Positions 36,965 through 49,171 of a DNA stretch of 64,000 bases are shown here, one piece after another; the first letter of the stretch is position 1; every line of letters begins with the position of its first letter. The position numbers and the translations under genes are program-made. This stretch comes from Brugia malayi (Eukaryota; Nematoda; Chromadorea; Rhabditida; Onchocercidae): contig NW_025062477.1 in assembly GCF_000002995.4 (NCBI RefSeq), positions 3,878,649 through 3,942,648 on the forward strand, written 5' to 3'. The notes beneath the pieces are model-generated. The model was given only the letters and a program-made list of their open reading frames with translations, was not told the DNA's origin and did no database searches.

Positions 36965-36971
36965 CTGAAAC
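36965..36971 (-). promoter_or_regulatory. Probable trans-splice acceptor of gon-4
   Basis: On the minus strand TGTTTCAG is followed by GACA and then ATG. The four-base leader and good acceptor fit spliced-leader addition. Confidence 0.6.
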
Positions 36972-37428
36972 AGTATTTACTTTGGATTTGCTACTATACA
37001 TTAAAATACACTATAACATAAGTTCCTTCCATTAATTTAACTTTCTTATTTCGAAGAAATGTTATACAAGATTTGCTACAATTGATTGATGAATCTCCTC
37101 AAATCAACTTTTCAGAATATTTAATAGGGTTTAATGCTACATTTGTTTAATATTGTAATATCAAAACTTTCATGTCACCTTCAACCTTCAATATTATAAG
37201 AATAACATTACTGGGAAATTTAGAGGTTATTCTCATTCCTGCTATTGCCTAGCATAAATTTTGATAAGTACTTCATATACTTTGTTGAAACATAACTTAA
37301 AAATTAATTAAACATTAAGAAATTATTTTTGTACACATTTATTAAAAGCAAAAGAAAAACTAAAGCATCTATAAATGAGAAATGTACAACATTTCACCAG
37401 CAATCTCCTTTGTGGCGAATAAAACATA

Positions 37429-37459
<31 letters not shown>

Positions 37460-38470
37460 CAAGCTGAATTGTGGCCGATTATGACAGGATGTACCGTTGC
37501 GTGAAAATGCAAAAAAAAAAAAAAAAAAAATTACAACAAAATCTTCAGATCACAGTACATTAAAATTCATAAAACTATTAATTGACAGAAGAGAAATAGA
37601 ACTATACCGAAATAGTAATGTAAATAGAAAAAAAACACACACATACATACACAAAAGTACAGAAAATCAACAAAGACGATAACAGAGCAAAAGTTGCCAT
37701 AATACGAAATCTAGGTGCAAAAGGCAAATACATCTAGAAACAAACTTTATAATAATAATAATAAACTTATACTGAGCTTTTAGAATTAGCAGTATAACAC
37801 AGAATTACAGCACAGTACAATAAGATGACAGTGAATCACCGTAAAAGTATACTCCGAAGACATACAAGCCATAAAACAAATTTATAAAATTCTACTGTTA
37901 TAAACTTTAATAAATTCGAAACTCACACGATTCGTAGACATTTACAGTTATAAAAAAGTATCATATAAATTTTATAAAACAATAAGAAACCAACTACAAA
38001 ATATGGGAAACCCATTATTTATAAATACCTTTAACAATATGCTCAATACAAATAAATATCGATTGCTTACTGCAATTTTGTGACACACAATAATCAGTTA
38101 AATAAAAAATTTACGGAAATACAGAGATGGAACATACGGAAAAGATAGGTAAAAAATAATGAACTCATAATGAGAAGATGAGGAAGCAGAGCGAATGAAG
38201 GAAATGTTTGGAAGAAACAAGTAATCACTTCGGTCCATGTAAATAGTTACTAGGAAATTTCACACTAATTTTTTAGCAAAAAAAGCTAACCCGAATTTCC
38301 ATAAAAGATCACGAAAAAACTTTTTTGTTTGAAGCAACAGTTGTCAATTTTTAAGAGTGCTAAAAGATTTACATCAATGCCTAGGGTAAATAAGTATTTC
38401 AGAAAATTAGTAATTGATACCCTGATAATCACTATTTCATTTATGGACAAATAAATAAACAAAGAGATTT
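36972..38470. other. Intergenic region between gon-4 and the Axin gene
   Basis: About 1.5 kb, very AT-rich, with long A runs at about 37429-37460 and 37511-37530. No gene seen. Both neighbours lie on the minus strand. The gap is wide for a typical nematode operon, so independent promoters are more likely. Confidence 0.5.
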
Positions 38471-41400
38471 CTACTCGGAATCAGAGACTGATTTGCATTC
38501 CGCTGTTATGCGGCCTTCATATACCGGTAGTACTGTGGCATCATCGTTCACAAGGAGCAGCTGATAGGGCGAATTACCATCTTCACAGGCAGTTTTAAAA
38601 TAAAATCTGGAAAAGATCAAGCAATAAAAACATTAAAATCAAATCTGAAAAGGATGAAGCACATTTGATTTTTACTAAAGCAATAAAAACCGAATGTGCT
38701 TTAAAAGTGTTTTAAGAGAAAAACTTGCGCAATCTAGAAATGCACAAAATATATATCGAGATAATGAACGTTTGAAATTTATATACTGAATTTAAGAAAT
38801 GACTTTAACAATTGTACAAAAAAACTAACTGCAAACTCGATTTTGACGAAATTCCTAAGTATTTACGAAATTCTCGAAATGTGATTGGATGAGCTGGAAC
38901 ATGTGCAACTACTGGTACCCGTCCTTTCTCTTTATAACTAATAGTCAGTAGCTGTTTTGGATCCATTCCTCCTCGTGAACGCCTGAGCAATAAAAGTGTA
39001 AAAACTGAAGTAAGAAGAACTAAAACCAAAAAAACTAAAGAGCAAGAAAAACAGTGATAAATATAAAGAATATCTTCAAATGTTACAACAATATCCAACA
39101 TACGATAGTGAACCGAAATCGTGATGTTGTTTGTGACTGCTTCTTCGTCCAGAACTACTGCTGCTTGCACAACCACCATATGAAAGCATCCGCGCTTTCT
39201 GAAAGATAGCAGCACGTGCTGCTTCATCACGTTCACTTACAGATGACGGAGCCATCGATTCGATACCCGAGGTATCATAAATAGCCATAGACTTCATGTC
39301 ACATCTAGAAAATTCGAATGACTACATACTGCGAAATCTCATTTTTACCAAAAAATATATTCTTCATAAAAATTCCTTTTTTTTTTTGTGTGTGTAAGCA
39401 GCTTACCGTGCTCCTTTTACTGCAACAGGATTAACATTTGACATTCGATTGTGTCGACTAATTGGTGGTGGCGCAAAGCCATTTGTGCTATAAGGACTCG
39501 ACGCATAAAATACATTAGCTATGGGTGAAGCTACGTACTGTCGGAAGCGTTCCGGTGAGCTTGATCCTAAAAATACAGAACACAAGATGTTACTATAGGA
39601 AATAAGCTACTGCAAGGAGTAAAATTTAACATTTTCTTCTGTTATTAATTAGAAATTGATGACAAAAAAAGACATCAAATTTCATTATAATTAATTATAT
39701 ATCTTACGGATATTTAAAATCCAAGACAAATTTACTTGGTGATCGTCGTCGAAAACGAAGTGATTGAGCATTGAGGGAATCCGGAGAATGATATGATGGT
39801 GATGGTTTGCTAGAATCATCAGCCATCCTTTGTCGTACATATCGTTCCAGTTCATCATCTTCTTCAGCAGCTGTTGGTTCAACGTCGTTCACAACTTCGC
39901 GTGCTGAGCACTTGCGACTCTATAAGATATATCAATTTCATTTTAATTTTGAAGATCCTGAAAACGTAAGGGACAAAAGAAATTGATTTCTATTTTCTGT
40001 TTTAAACAGTTACAGCTTACTTCAATAGCACGAAGCTGCTGACTCATAACATCATTTCTCTTTCGACGAGCACTTAAAACATTCAATTTTTCGATTAGAA
40101 GTGAAGCAAAAGCTCGTCGACCCTCTTCAGTGCAGTGAGTAACCATCGGTCCACCATCAACTCTCTCCACCCTCTGATATTATTCATAATTATTTCTTGC
40201 TTTTCCATCATAAATACAGAAGAAAAAAAAAAGTACTAGGACGACAACTTACAATTAATATAGATAATGTAGATTTGATTTTTCATATTTAAATTATAAC
40301 AAGGTGAGTTTAACAAAAGTCTTTTGTTCCATTCTAAACTACATTTCAACATACCGCTAATGTATGCGTTGCTGGGTTGCCCTTTAGTTGCTCTTCTCGA
40401 ATTGTACTTAATTTTACGGCTGGATGCTGACCGTTAGCATCACTTGAAAAAGTCGATGACACTGCAGAATCATTTTTACTAGTTGTTGCATTGCAAATGT
40501 ACGGTGTTTTCATTACTGGTCGATATAACTTCTCCACTTCACTGCAACACAAATGAAAAACACTATCTAACCTTAAAGTAATCTACAAAGGCAGAAAAGC
40601 GTTAGGAGATTACATATGGACAAATTATTATCGATGAAAATCCAAATATCATAACATAACATCACCGCTTATTATTAACTGGAAACGTAGAAAACTCTCT
40701 AAAATCCAACCTTTCACCCAATGTAGTTTCTCGTTCATGTTGTGTTTTCAACAACATTTCGGCAGTAAGAGTTGGTTGACAAGGATACGATTTCCGCTGC
40801 TTGCGACTTGACATCAGTGAAGATGGAATACGAGGTGGTTTCGGTGTATATTCCTCCATTCGATTATAAGCATCAATAAACTCTTCGGAAGAAACAAACT
40901 GAGCATGTTGCTGTCGCAAATATTGCTCTACCGGTAGAATTACACAGTCAAATACTGTTGGGTCTGGCTCACCAGCCGAAAAGGCATGGATTCGAAAGCT
41001 CACTTCTCGTCGAAGATCCTAAAATACTAGAAATTACAAACCAACCATCAAATTTCGCTCTAATACAATTAATTGAGCTTTCACCCGAAATACTTTCTTG
41101 TCGATTTAGCAACTAGTGACAATAAAATCAAAAGATTACTTTGACTGTAACAAATAGTATAAAACAACAATAATAAATAATACAAGTATGATAAGTAATA
41201 ACAATACTAATACCTCAGGTAAAAAAGAACAAACACCCGTTTTTAAACTGATGTATTTTTGGTGTAAACTACGTGCAAGTTCTGCAGCACGAGCATTCTT
41301 CATCGTACACATATTTCTTAAACATTTTAAATAGATAAATTACAAGAACAAAAAATATATTAATGGATATGCAGGGTAAACATCAATCTACTAATGACTA

Positions 41401-41755
41401 CTGAAAGGATATTTATTGCTATTACAACTACAACAGGTGCAATATGAAGAATTGACTGTCCAGAAGAAATGCTACCAGCACTGTATCAAGCTAAAGAGAG
41501 AAAAGAGAAAATATTTTGTAGGAAATATCTAAAATAGGTTCAATTTACAAAATCATCCGTTGTATCAATTTTTTTTTTAAAGCTTTTAAATAACACTTAC
41601 TTGTAAGCTATTATGGCAAAATGTAAATTGATAGGATGTTCAGCTAACGATGACTCATTCTTCATCCATTTCTTGAATGCTTCCAAAGCATCACGATCCT
41701 CTAGCACATTCTCGAGCTTTTGAGACCATCGATGTCGTTCCTCTGCTGGTCCCAT
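38471..41755 (-). CDS. pry-1: Axin homologue (RGS + DIX), PRY-1/AXL-1 type
   Basis: Scaffold of the beta-catenin destruction complex; negative regulator of Wnt signalling in the cytoplasm. Exons 41755-41601, 41316-41214, 41018-40711, 40541-40355, 40173-40021, 39919-39736, 39566-39407, 39304-39104, 38982-38830 and 38606-38471 give 579 residues, close to C. elegans PRY-1. The N-terminal RGS-like domain (about 8-142) has [43 protein letters not shown] and [17 protein letters not shown]. The C-terminal DIX domain (about 495-575) has [29 protein letters not shown] and [13 protein letters not shown]. The middle is low-complexity and Ser/Arg-rich. I see no obvious beta-catenin-binding helix. The ATG follows an acceptor at 41766-41767 by ten bases. 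An optional upstream exon (41907-41843) would add 25 residues in frame. PRY-1 versus AXL-1 is not settled. Confidence 0.9.
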
Positions 41756-41765
41756 CTTCAACTTT

Positions 41766-41772
41766 CTACAAT
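41766..41772 (-). promoter_or_regulatory. Splice acceptor ten bases before the Axin ATG
   Basis: AATTGTAG on the minus strand precedes AAAGTTGAAG and ATG. It is either a trans-splice site or the 3' end of an intron after a short upstream exon (41907-41843). Confidence 0.5.
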
Positions 41773-41907
41773 TATCAAATGAATATCTCTTCAGCAATAA
41801 TCTTCTCCAAACTTTGCTCAGCTTTCTGTCTAAATCTCTTACAAAATAGCAACAACAATCTTAGCATCAGCAGATAAACCCAGCTTACTCGACCCTTCCA
41901 CTCTCAT

Positions 41908-43034
41908 CTTTTTACGATATTGTTAAAGTTCCTGATGTAAAATACCCTCCAAAGCGATTATCCAATAGAAAGATACCCGACATCTACCCGTACTAAGTTG
42001 AAATTACCCACATGTCGTTATAACTCCTACAATCATCATCAATGGATCTCGCGAAATTGGCATCAAAATTTCAGATGCATTCCGAAAATGCGATCTTTCC
42101 TGCAGGAGAGGCCGTTTGAAGCGCTAATTTGAAATGGAAGAAGAAAGTAAGTAAGTAAGTGAAAGTTTGAGACTAGGCTAACTAGGCCAAATTATGGATT
42201 AAAAGCCAAGTGAGATAATACATAAGTATGCAAGTGAAATTAATTATTTTAATAATTGCTGAGATGAAATTTTTGATGAAAATATCTGAAAAATGATTTT
42301 CAAAGAGAGGAGATCTTCGATTCTGCCTTGTAATACTTTTAAATGAGTTTAAATGGATCATTTCAAATTCTAAATTAAATTAAATTGAATTTTAAATTAA
42401 ATTTGAGTTTTGAATTAAACTATGAATCTTGACACTTCTAAAAATGCATCAGTATTAGGACAAGAAAATACTAATATATCACATTAAACTGCTTCTACCA
42501 TCTATTAATGTTACTTTAAAGTAAAATTTTATTACGTATAAAACGAAAAGTATATGTAATTTTTAATTTCAATTAATAATCACTGAATTTTACAAAAATT
42601 AATTATCAATCAATCAATAATCCTTACTGATTGCATTATCATTAACTTTCATATGCTCATATATGCATATCATTTAAAACTTTTATTATTTTACACAAAA
42701 TATCCTTAATGCAACTATATCCACTAATTTATTCTCATTTTTTCTTTTTTAAAAATAAAAATTTAAAAATAATTTTAGTCACAAATAATAACATTTACAA
42801 AGTTAATCTATAATGCGCTAACATAATGATTAGCTTCTTTAAACATTAATATTTGTTTATCTACAGTCTTACTTTTATCCATCTTTCATTCTTTCTTTCA
42901 ATTCATAATTTTCTTCTTCTTCTTCCCAACATTCTTTATTGTAACAAACACTTACATTTAAGCAAATAAATTTTAATTACAAGTAATAAATAAATGTTTA
43001 GTTAATTACAAATGCTATTTACTTCTTGCAAATA
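41908..43034. other. Intergenic region between the Axin and FAX-like genes
   Basis: About 1.1 kb, AT-rich, with a short AAGT tetramer run at about 42146-42160. It should include the Axin promoter and the 3' UTR of the FAX-like gene. No coding sequence seen. Confidence 0.5.
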
Positions 43035-45462
43035 TCATTTGTTAATATTACTACAAATGATAGTAACATTTTGAGTGTTAAGAGATAATGTTTGACATGC
43101 TTCATCCCAATCTTTCCAATATATTTCACGCATTTTTTCAATGAAATTTATTAAATTTGGAGTCCTTTCTTCCATATATTTTCGCAGTACATCACTATCC
43201 ATTGGTGTATAAAATAACTGTGTTAAATTGCCAAAAGCAATTGCATCCAACTGAAATATAAATGTTATTGAAATTTACTTTCAAAAAGTAATTTCAATGA
43301 ATTATAGCATCAAATCTATTACGAGTTACAATCTTTAAAACAATGACTAATTTTAATTTTAAAACTAAATAATCTATCAATTTATTTCATCCAATATTTT
43401 TTTAATTGATAAAATAAAATGATCTGTGTACATACTTAATAAGAGATTTTAAACTTTAATAGTTTTATTTATTAAATTTCTAGGAACAAAAAAAAAAAAA
43501 GAAAAAACTCACTGTTGTTGGTGATGAACCAAAAAAGTACTGTTTATCACCAAGGAAAATTGATAATGCTGTTAAATCTTTCTTTGCAATATTTTCCACT
43601 TCATCAATTGTATGCCTACCAATTCCTTGATAATAGCATAATTTCCAAATCTATCAAAATATTTTAATCTTTAATCATCATTTCAATCGTTATTTTCATC
43701 AATGCTTTAGTTTATCTAATCATTAATCACATTATCTGTCTTATCATTAATAAATTGTTACTCTTACTTTCACTATAAACATACCTTTTTTCGAAATTGT
43801 TCCACAAATACATATTGAAAAAGAGTTCGTTTAGCACCTCTATAATGATTGATAAAACCTTTCTCTGTTGCCATAAATTTATTGTTTTTACCTCTATTAT
43901 AAAGTATAATCCTGTAATTATAATCTAGCATTGAGGAATGTTGAAGAATTAAAATTTTTATCTTTTATTAAACTACATTTATTATTTCATCTTTTGTTAA
44001 ATTAATTGTATCTTTAATAATTATAATATTTCCTAAGGTAAAACTTTGATTAGGTGATATAAATAAAGGTTGAAAAGTAAAATTTATGAATGCCACCATC
44101 ATAGAGTTTTCTGATAACATATCTTACTCTTATAAAATAAAATAATCAGAAATGGAAAGTTTGTGAAGTAAAAATCATTTTAATTGAAATTATATAAGGT
44201 GTTATTTGAAATCATCTAAGATTTATTGATCGAAAATTAGATTTCAAAAAATTGTCATAATTTAAGGAAAATTCTGAAATGCAACTTTTATAAATTACCA
44301 TCTTATAGACTCTTCAAGGAGATATGTAAAAGCTCGAGCTTGTGCTTTTTCCATTGGATTTAATTGTTCTTCCAAATCAATCTGAAATGCAATTGAATTT
44401 TACAGCTTTAAAAAAGAAAAAAATCAAAAGAGAATACAATGAGAAATTTTTAGAGCTAAAAAATGTTCAAGTTTTCATCTATTATGGTAGAACAAAAATC
44501 AATTTCAATGTTTGTCCGGAACGTTCCGGAAAGAAAAACCTATCAACACTTTAGCAGAAAACTGTAAAAAGTAATATAACACAACTTAAATGAATTCCAT
44601 TAACGATGAAAATATATGAAGATATGAGAAAATCTTGAGAGTGAACCTTAAAAACTCGAGAAAGGTGTTCGATGCAGTAATTACTGTCCGGTATTTGTCG
44701 TCCGTTAAGTTCAATAAATGGAATTTGTTTTTTGGACGAAAATTTGATGAATTCATTATTGATATTCTGTAGAAATGCAATTAAATAGAAATATACTAGA
44801 ATATACTCTTGTATAGTACTCCTCTATTCGCATCAATCAATAAATTCATTTTAATTTTAATTTAAATTTTAATTTACTAATGCATAGACTTACTTTATAT
44901 AAAGTAAGAATTGTTAGTTGATTCATTCTCCAACAGAAATACATAATAAGAAGAATAATTTAGCGAAAAAAATGCTCTACCACTAATCATTCAATAATTT
45001 TTTTTTCTTTCAAATAAAGTTATTTATACTCAAAAATTTACAGATAAAATTTTGAAAGTATTAGGTTTTATGTCAAAGTTAAAAGATTATATTCCTAAGT
45101 TTTTTTTTTCTCTGTAACTAAACTTTAAGTAAACAAATTTTTTCTTGCTAAACAAGCAAAGGTAACAAGTTGGATACTAATTATAAAAAATGTAATTAAT
45201 TAGTCAAATGAAAAGTTGAGATGTTGTATACTCATCAACCCAAATTCTTCGAATTTTTGAAATATGAAGTATAGAGAGAGATTTATTTGTTATTATGTTT
45301 TTCTCTAAAAAATTCTTTATTATTATTAAGTTCAGAAAATGACGATACTTAGAAAAGAAATAAATTACTTTGCTTATTGTAAAAGCAAATGAAAATGAAT
45401 GTAACGCTGTAAAACAATTCAATTTTGCATCATATTAAAAATTTTTTAATTAAAATTATAAT

Positions 45463-45494
<32 letters not shown>

Positions 45495-45822
45495 GGAAGT
45501 GAAGTTAATGATAGTATCCATATTTTAAGCTAAGAAAAAGTTAAAATATTACAAAAGCAAATAAATTTTTGCAATTCGATTTACTTATTTTAAATTAATT
45601 ATAATGCAATTTAATTACTTTAATTCAAAATATTTATATAAGATATAAAATAAATTAAATAATAATTTATCTTACCGAATATGGAATTTTAGTCATTCGA
45701 AGCCATGTTTCCAATTTTAAGGCAAACATTGATAAACTTGGTATGCAACCTGCTCGAGGAAATTGGACTAGGTACACATGATCACGTTGCCAATCTCGTT
45801 TTAATAAAATAGGTGCTGGCAT
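43035..45822 (-). CDS. Failed-axon-connections (FAX) / CDR family protein, GST-like fold
   Basis: Family members are cytosolic or membrane-linked proteins with a thioredoxin-like GST N domain and an alpha-helical GST C domain. Fly FAX acts in axon growth, and worm CDR relatives respond to cadmium. Exons 45822-45676, 44766-44647, 44381-44299, 43911-43785, 43650-43513 and 43250-43035 give 276 residues. Landmarks: DHVYLVQFPRAGCIPSLS, ALKLETWLRM (N domain), KKQIPFIELNGRQIPDSN, DEVENIAKKDLTALSIFLGD, QYFFGSSPTTLDAIAFGNL (C domain) and YWKDWDEACQTL near the end. An in-frame TAA just before the coding frame at 45849 supports the ATG at 45822. There is no N-terminal membrane segment such as vertebrate FAXC has, unless a further 5' exon was missed. 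Confidence 0.85.
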
Positions 45823-48800
45823 AATGTCAACAATGAAAATTGTTCTCAATTAATTGCAAAATGAAATGAAAAATGAGCAAAAAAAAAAAAAAGGAAAAAA
45901 ATAGCAGTGATATTAACAGGAATGTACTATAAAGCACTAATTTTTAAATAGATAATTAAATGAATGGAATGGAACTTAAAATTTCAATGAAAATTTAAAA
46001 TTTCAATATTTGAATGATATTAATAAGAGTCAGTATTTATATCATACAAACAACAATCACTATAACTATAAACAGGTTATATGATTTCACTTTAATATTA
46101 AAATCATCAACAATAGTAGTGGGTAGTAGTAGTAGAAGCAGAAGTAGAAGTAGTAGTAGTGGTGAGGGGATAGAATGAAAATGAACTGATAATGATAATG
46201 AATGATAATAGTGTTAGTGGTGATGAAAGAATGTATTATGAAAAGGTTGAACGGGTGTCGATTAAAATGAGGAATGATTTAAAATAGGGTTAATTAATCT
46301 ATTTGTGTGCAGTGTGTGTTATGTGTAGAAAGGGAGGAGGGGGGTTGTTGAAATGATAGGACAGAAAATAATTTGAGACGATGTGATAGGAATGTGTTAC
46401 TAACACCAGCACACATTTCAACTTTTGTCACAAAATGATATTAATCAGTTTAAAATTAAATAATATTTAACCTTGAGCATAATAATTTCAAATATTTGTC
46501 ACATAGAATTGATATTATTAAATTGCACTCAATTCTATAATAAAATTTAGATGAACAACTATAATGAAATGTATCTTTTGCAATATAAATTTCACTTTTT
46601 TTCCTAATATATTATATTCAATTATATTCGATGGTAATTTATTCCAATTATTTCCTAGTAATTGGAACAATCATTTAATGTATTTTGATAAAAATTTCAA
46701 TCATTTCATACTTCAACATCTAACATATAAAAGATTTTTATTTTGAAATGCCTAGAACAAATGCATTAGCATATTTTATTGTTGACTTTAAATTAATCAA
46801 AAAAAATTTTTTTTTGTCTACTTTCAAATTTAGGAAAAAATTGAATTTAGAAAAATAAATAAATAGCCAGCATATTGAAGCAAAAATGTACTAAAATTGA
46901 ATTGAACTGAACTATGCAATGAAAACTGAATATTAAATTATATTTATATAATATAAAAATTAATTTAAAAATAACATTGAGAATAAAGCAGTTCACAAAA
47001 AAAACTCATTTCAGGCATGTTACATTCGTAACATTTCATTTCTTATCATTTAATTAATTGGATTAATTTAAAACAAATAGTTTTTAGTTAGCTATAAATT
47101 TACAGGTAAATCTATTGGACATTTCTCCCCACAGAACATTACCGTAATGAAAAGTAAACAATAACTGTACAGCTATATGAACTGTAAAATAAAAGTAAAT
47201 TTACAAAAAAAAAAAGAAAAAAATGATTCTCGATTCTCGACATAAAATTATCAGTTCAATTCAATGCTTTCATTTATAACATATAATTCGTAATTTCTTG
47301 AAAACAACCTCTTTTGGAGAATTTGCAATTGTATTGAATAAATTCTCTGTAAATAACTACTATAATCAAAATCAAAAAAACTTTCACCTTGTATAGTATG
47401 AAAAAAAGAAAATTCTTATAAAAGATTACTTTTTAGAAAAGCATATAATGAATGCCAAATTATTAAGCTATGATTTATTCAGAATAAGTTATACAAGTAT
47501 GAATAGATATGATATGATCTATTTTGAATGATTCGAACTTCCAAATTTGCCATTTACATTGGTTTATTTGGATAATAATCAAATCACTGTTTAAAAAAAA
47601 AAAAAAAAAAACACACAAAACAATGTTTCAGTATAATTACATCCTTATTTTTCAGTTCATTAATTAATTTAATGACTATTTGCAAGATAACAAGTCTATA
47701 GTGATTGAAATTTTCGAAATTGTTCTAGTACTCTGATAGTTTATGCTTACTTTTGAGCGGAGCTGCATTTATCAATTTATTTGATATCTAATTATTTTGA
47801 ATCTGATTTGTTCAATATTTTATTTCACGTTGATTTATTTGATATTTTTCAGATGTTAAAAGAGAGTAAAAGACAATTATGTATTCTTGTGTGTCATTAA
47901 TTTAGTAACTTATTGCGTTAGCAAGTAAATAATATAATTGCATGCAATGCAAGCAATTTGTAGTTAGTTGATGGATGCTTTTCAGGAAAGTCCACCCTTT
48001 TGCATATGTGAATTGCTTGTTCGCTTTGCTCCATGCTTGCATCCATCTACCTGCTTGCTGCAGTTTTATCGATAAAATTAGCCTACCTTATTCATTCATC
48101 TAAGCATAAAAATGAGCCAACAAATCCATTGCAATCTCTCTCTCTCTGTCCATTTCACAGACTGAAAATGGCAAATTCTAATTCTAGCCAAGTTGATATG
48201 ATTGTTCGATAAAGCAAAATGTAAGAAGCATAGCAGATCCTTTTATCCTTTTCCCTTGCAAAGCTTTCTCATTCAAGCAAGCTTCTATGATTAATGAAAC
48301 ATCAAACCAGGAAATAGTAGAGTGGCACTCTTCCTTCCAACCCAATATATTCATCCACCCACCCATCCATCCATCCATTTATCTATCTATCCATCTATCC
48401 ATTTATGTACCCTTATTTATCTACTATCCCTGATCTATTTGCTGTCTGGTTGTGCAGTAGCACCTCCCTTACTGCAGCATGCAAATAGCACTAACTAAAA
48501 AGTCGCTAGCCTAGTATTGACAACAATTATAGCTCGTTCTCCAGCCTTCTATTCATGATGTAAGCGCTTATTTTCAGGCTTTCAGGCAGTCGTCGTCGTT
48601 GTTGTCGCCGTCAGTATGTGCCTCCTCCTCGTCCCTTTCTTGTGGTGTGTGGTTTTTTTTTTGTGATAATGGTGATTGTTTCGTGCATTCTCTCGGTATT
48701 TTCACTGGATAATTCAAAAATTTTGGTGAAAATGTGCACAAAAATGTCTGCTTTTGAATTCTATAATTTATATTCGGCTAGCCGGTGCAAGCTTTATTCG

Positions 48801-49171
48801 TAATTCCGCATTCCGTATTCCGCAGTCAATATATTGCGCTTTTACATTATTACTATTGGTGTATTCCTATTGTGAGCTGAAAAATTTACTGTTATTTGTG
48901 ATTTTGCATTTTCTAGACATTATCTATTTTGGAGCTAAGTGATAGTGCATAAACATTTGATATTTTTTGTGAATTTCTAATTAGATTAGAAGGATTATTA
49001 GTAAATCCAAAGATATTCTATTGCTACCAAGCTCCTTGTTTATTATTACTAAATAATTACTACTAAATAATTCTACTTTAAAAATTATTAATTCTACTTA
49101 AAAATTGCTACAAAACATCTACCTGCAAAAATTCTATTCCTATAATTCATTTCTTATTTATGCATGCCTAA
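45823..49171. other. Divergent intergenic region, FAX-like gene to etr-1
   Basis: Holds the promoters of both genes and the etr-1 5' leader. An (AT)n run inside the neighbouring FAX-like intron 1 is at 45467-45494. AGT/AGA triplets lie at 46115-46162, a CATC/TATC tetramer run at 48352-48406, and a GC-richer patch at about 48540-48640 (CGTCGTCGTTGTTGTCGCC) that could be the etr-1 promoter or first leader exon. No conserved coding sequence seen. Confidence 0.5.
48352..48406. repeat. CATC/TATC tetranucleotide repeat
   Basis: Interrupted run of CATC, CACC, TATC and TTTATC-like tetramers upstream of etr-1. Confidence 0.8.
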
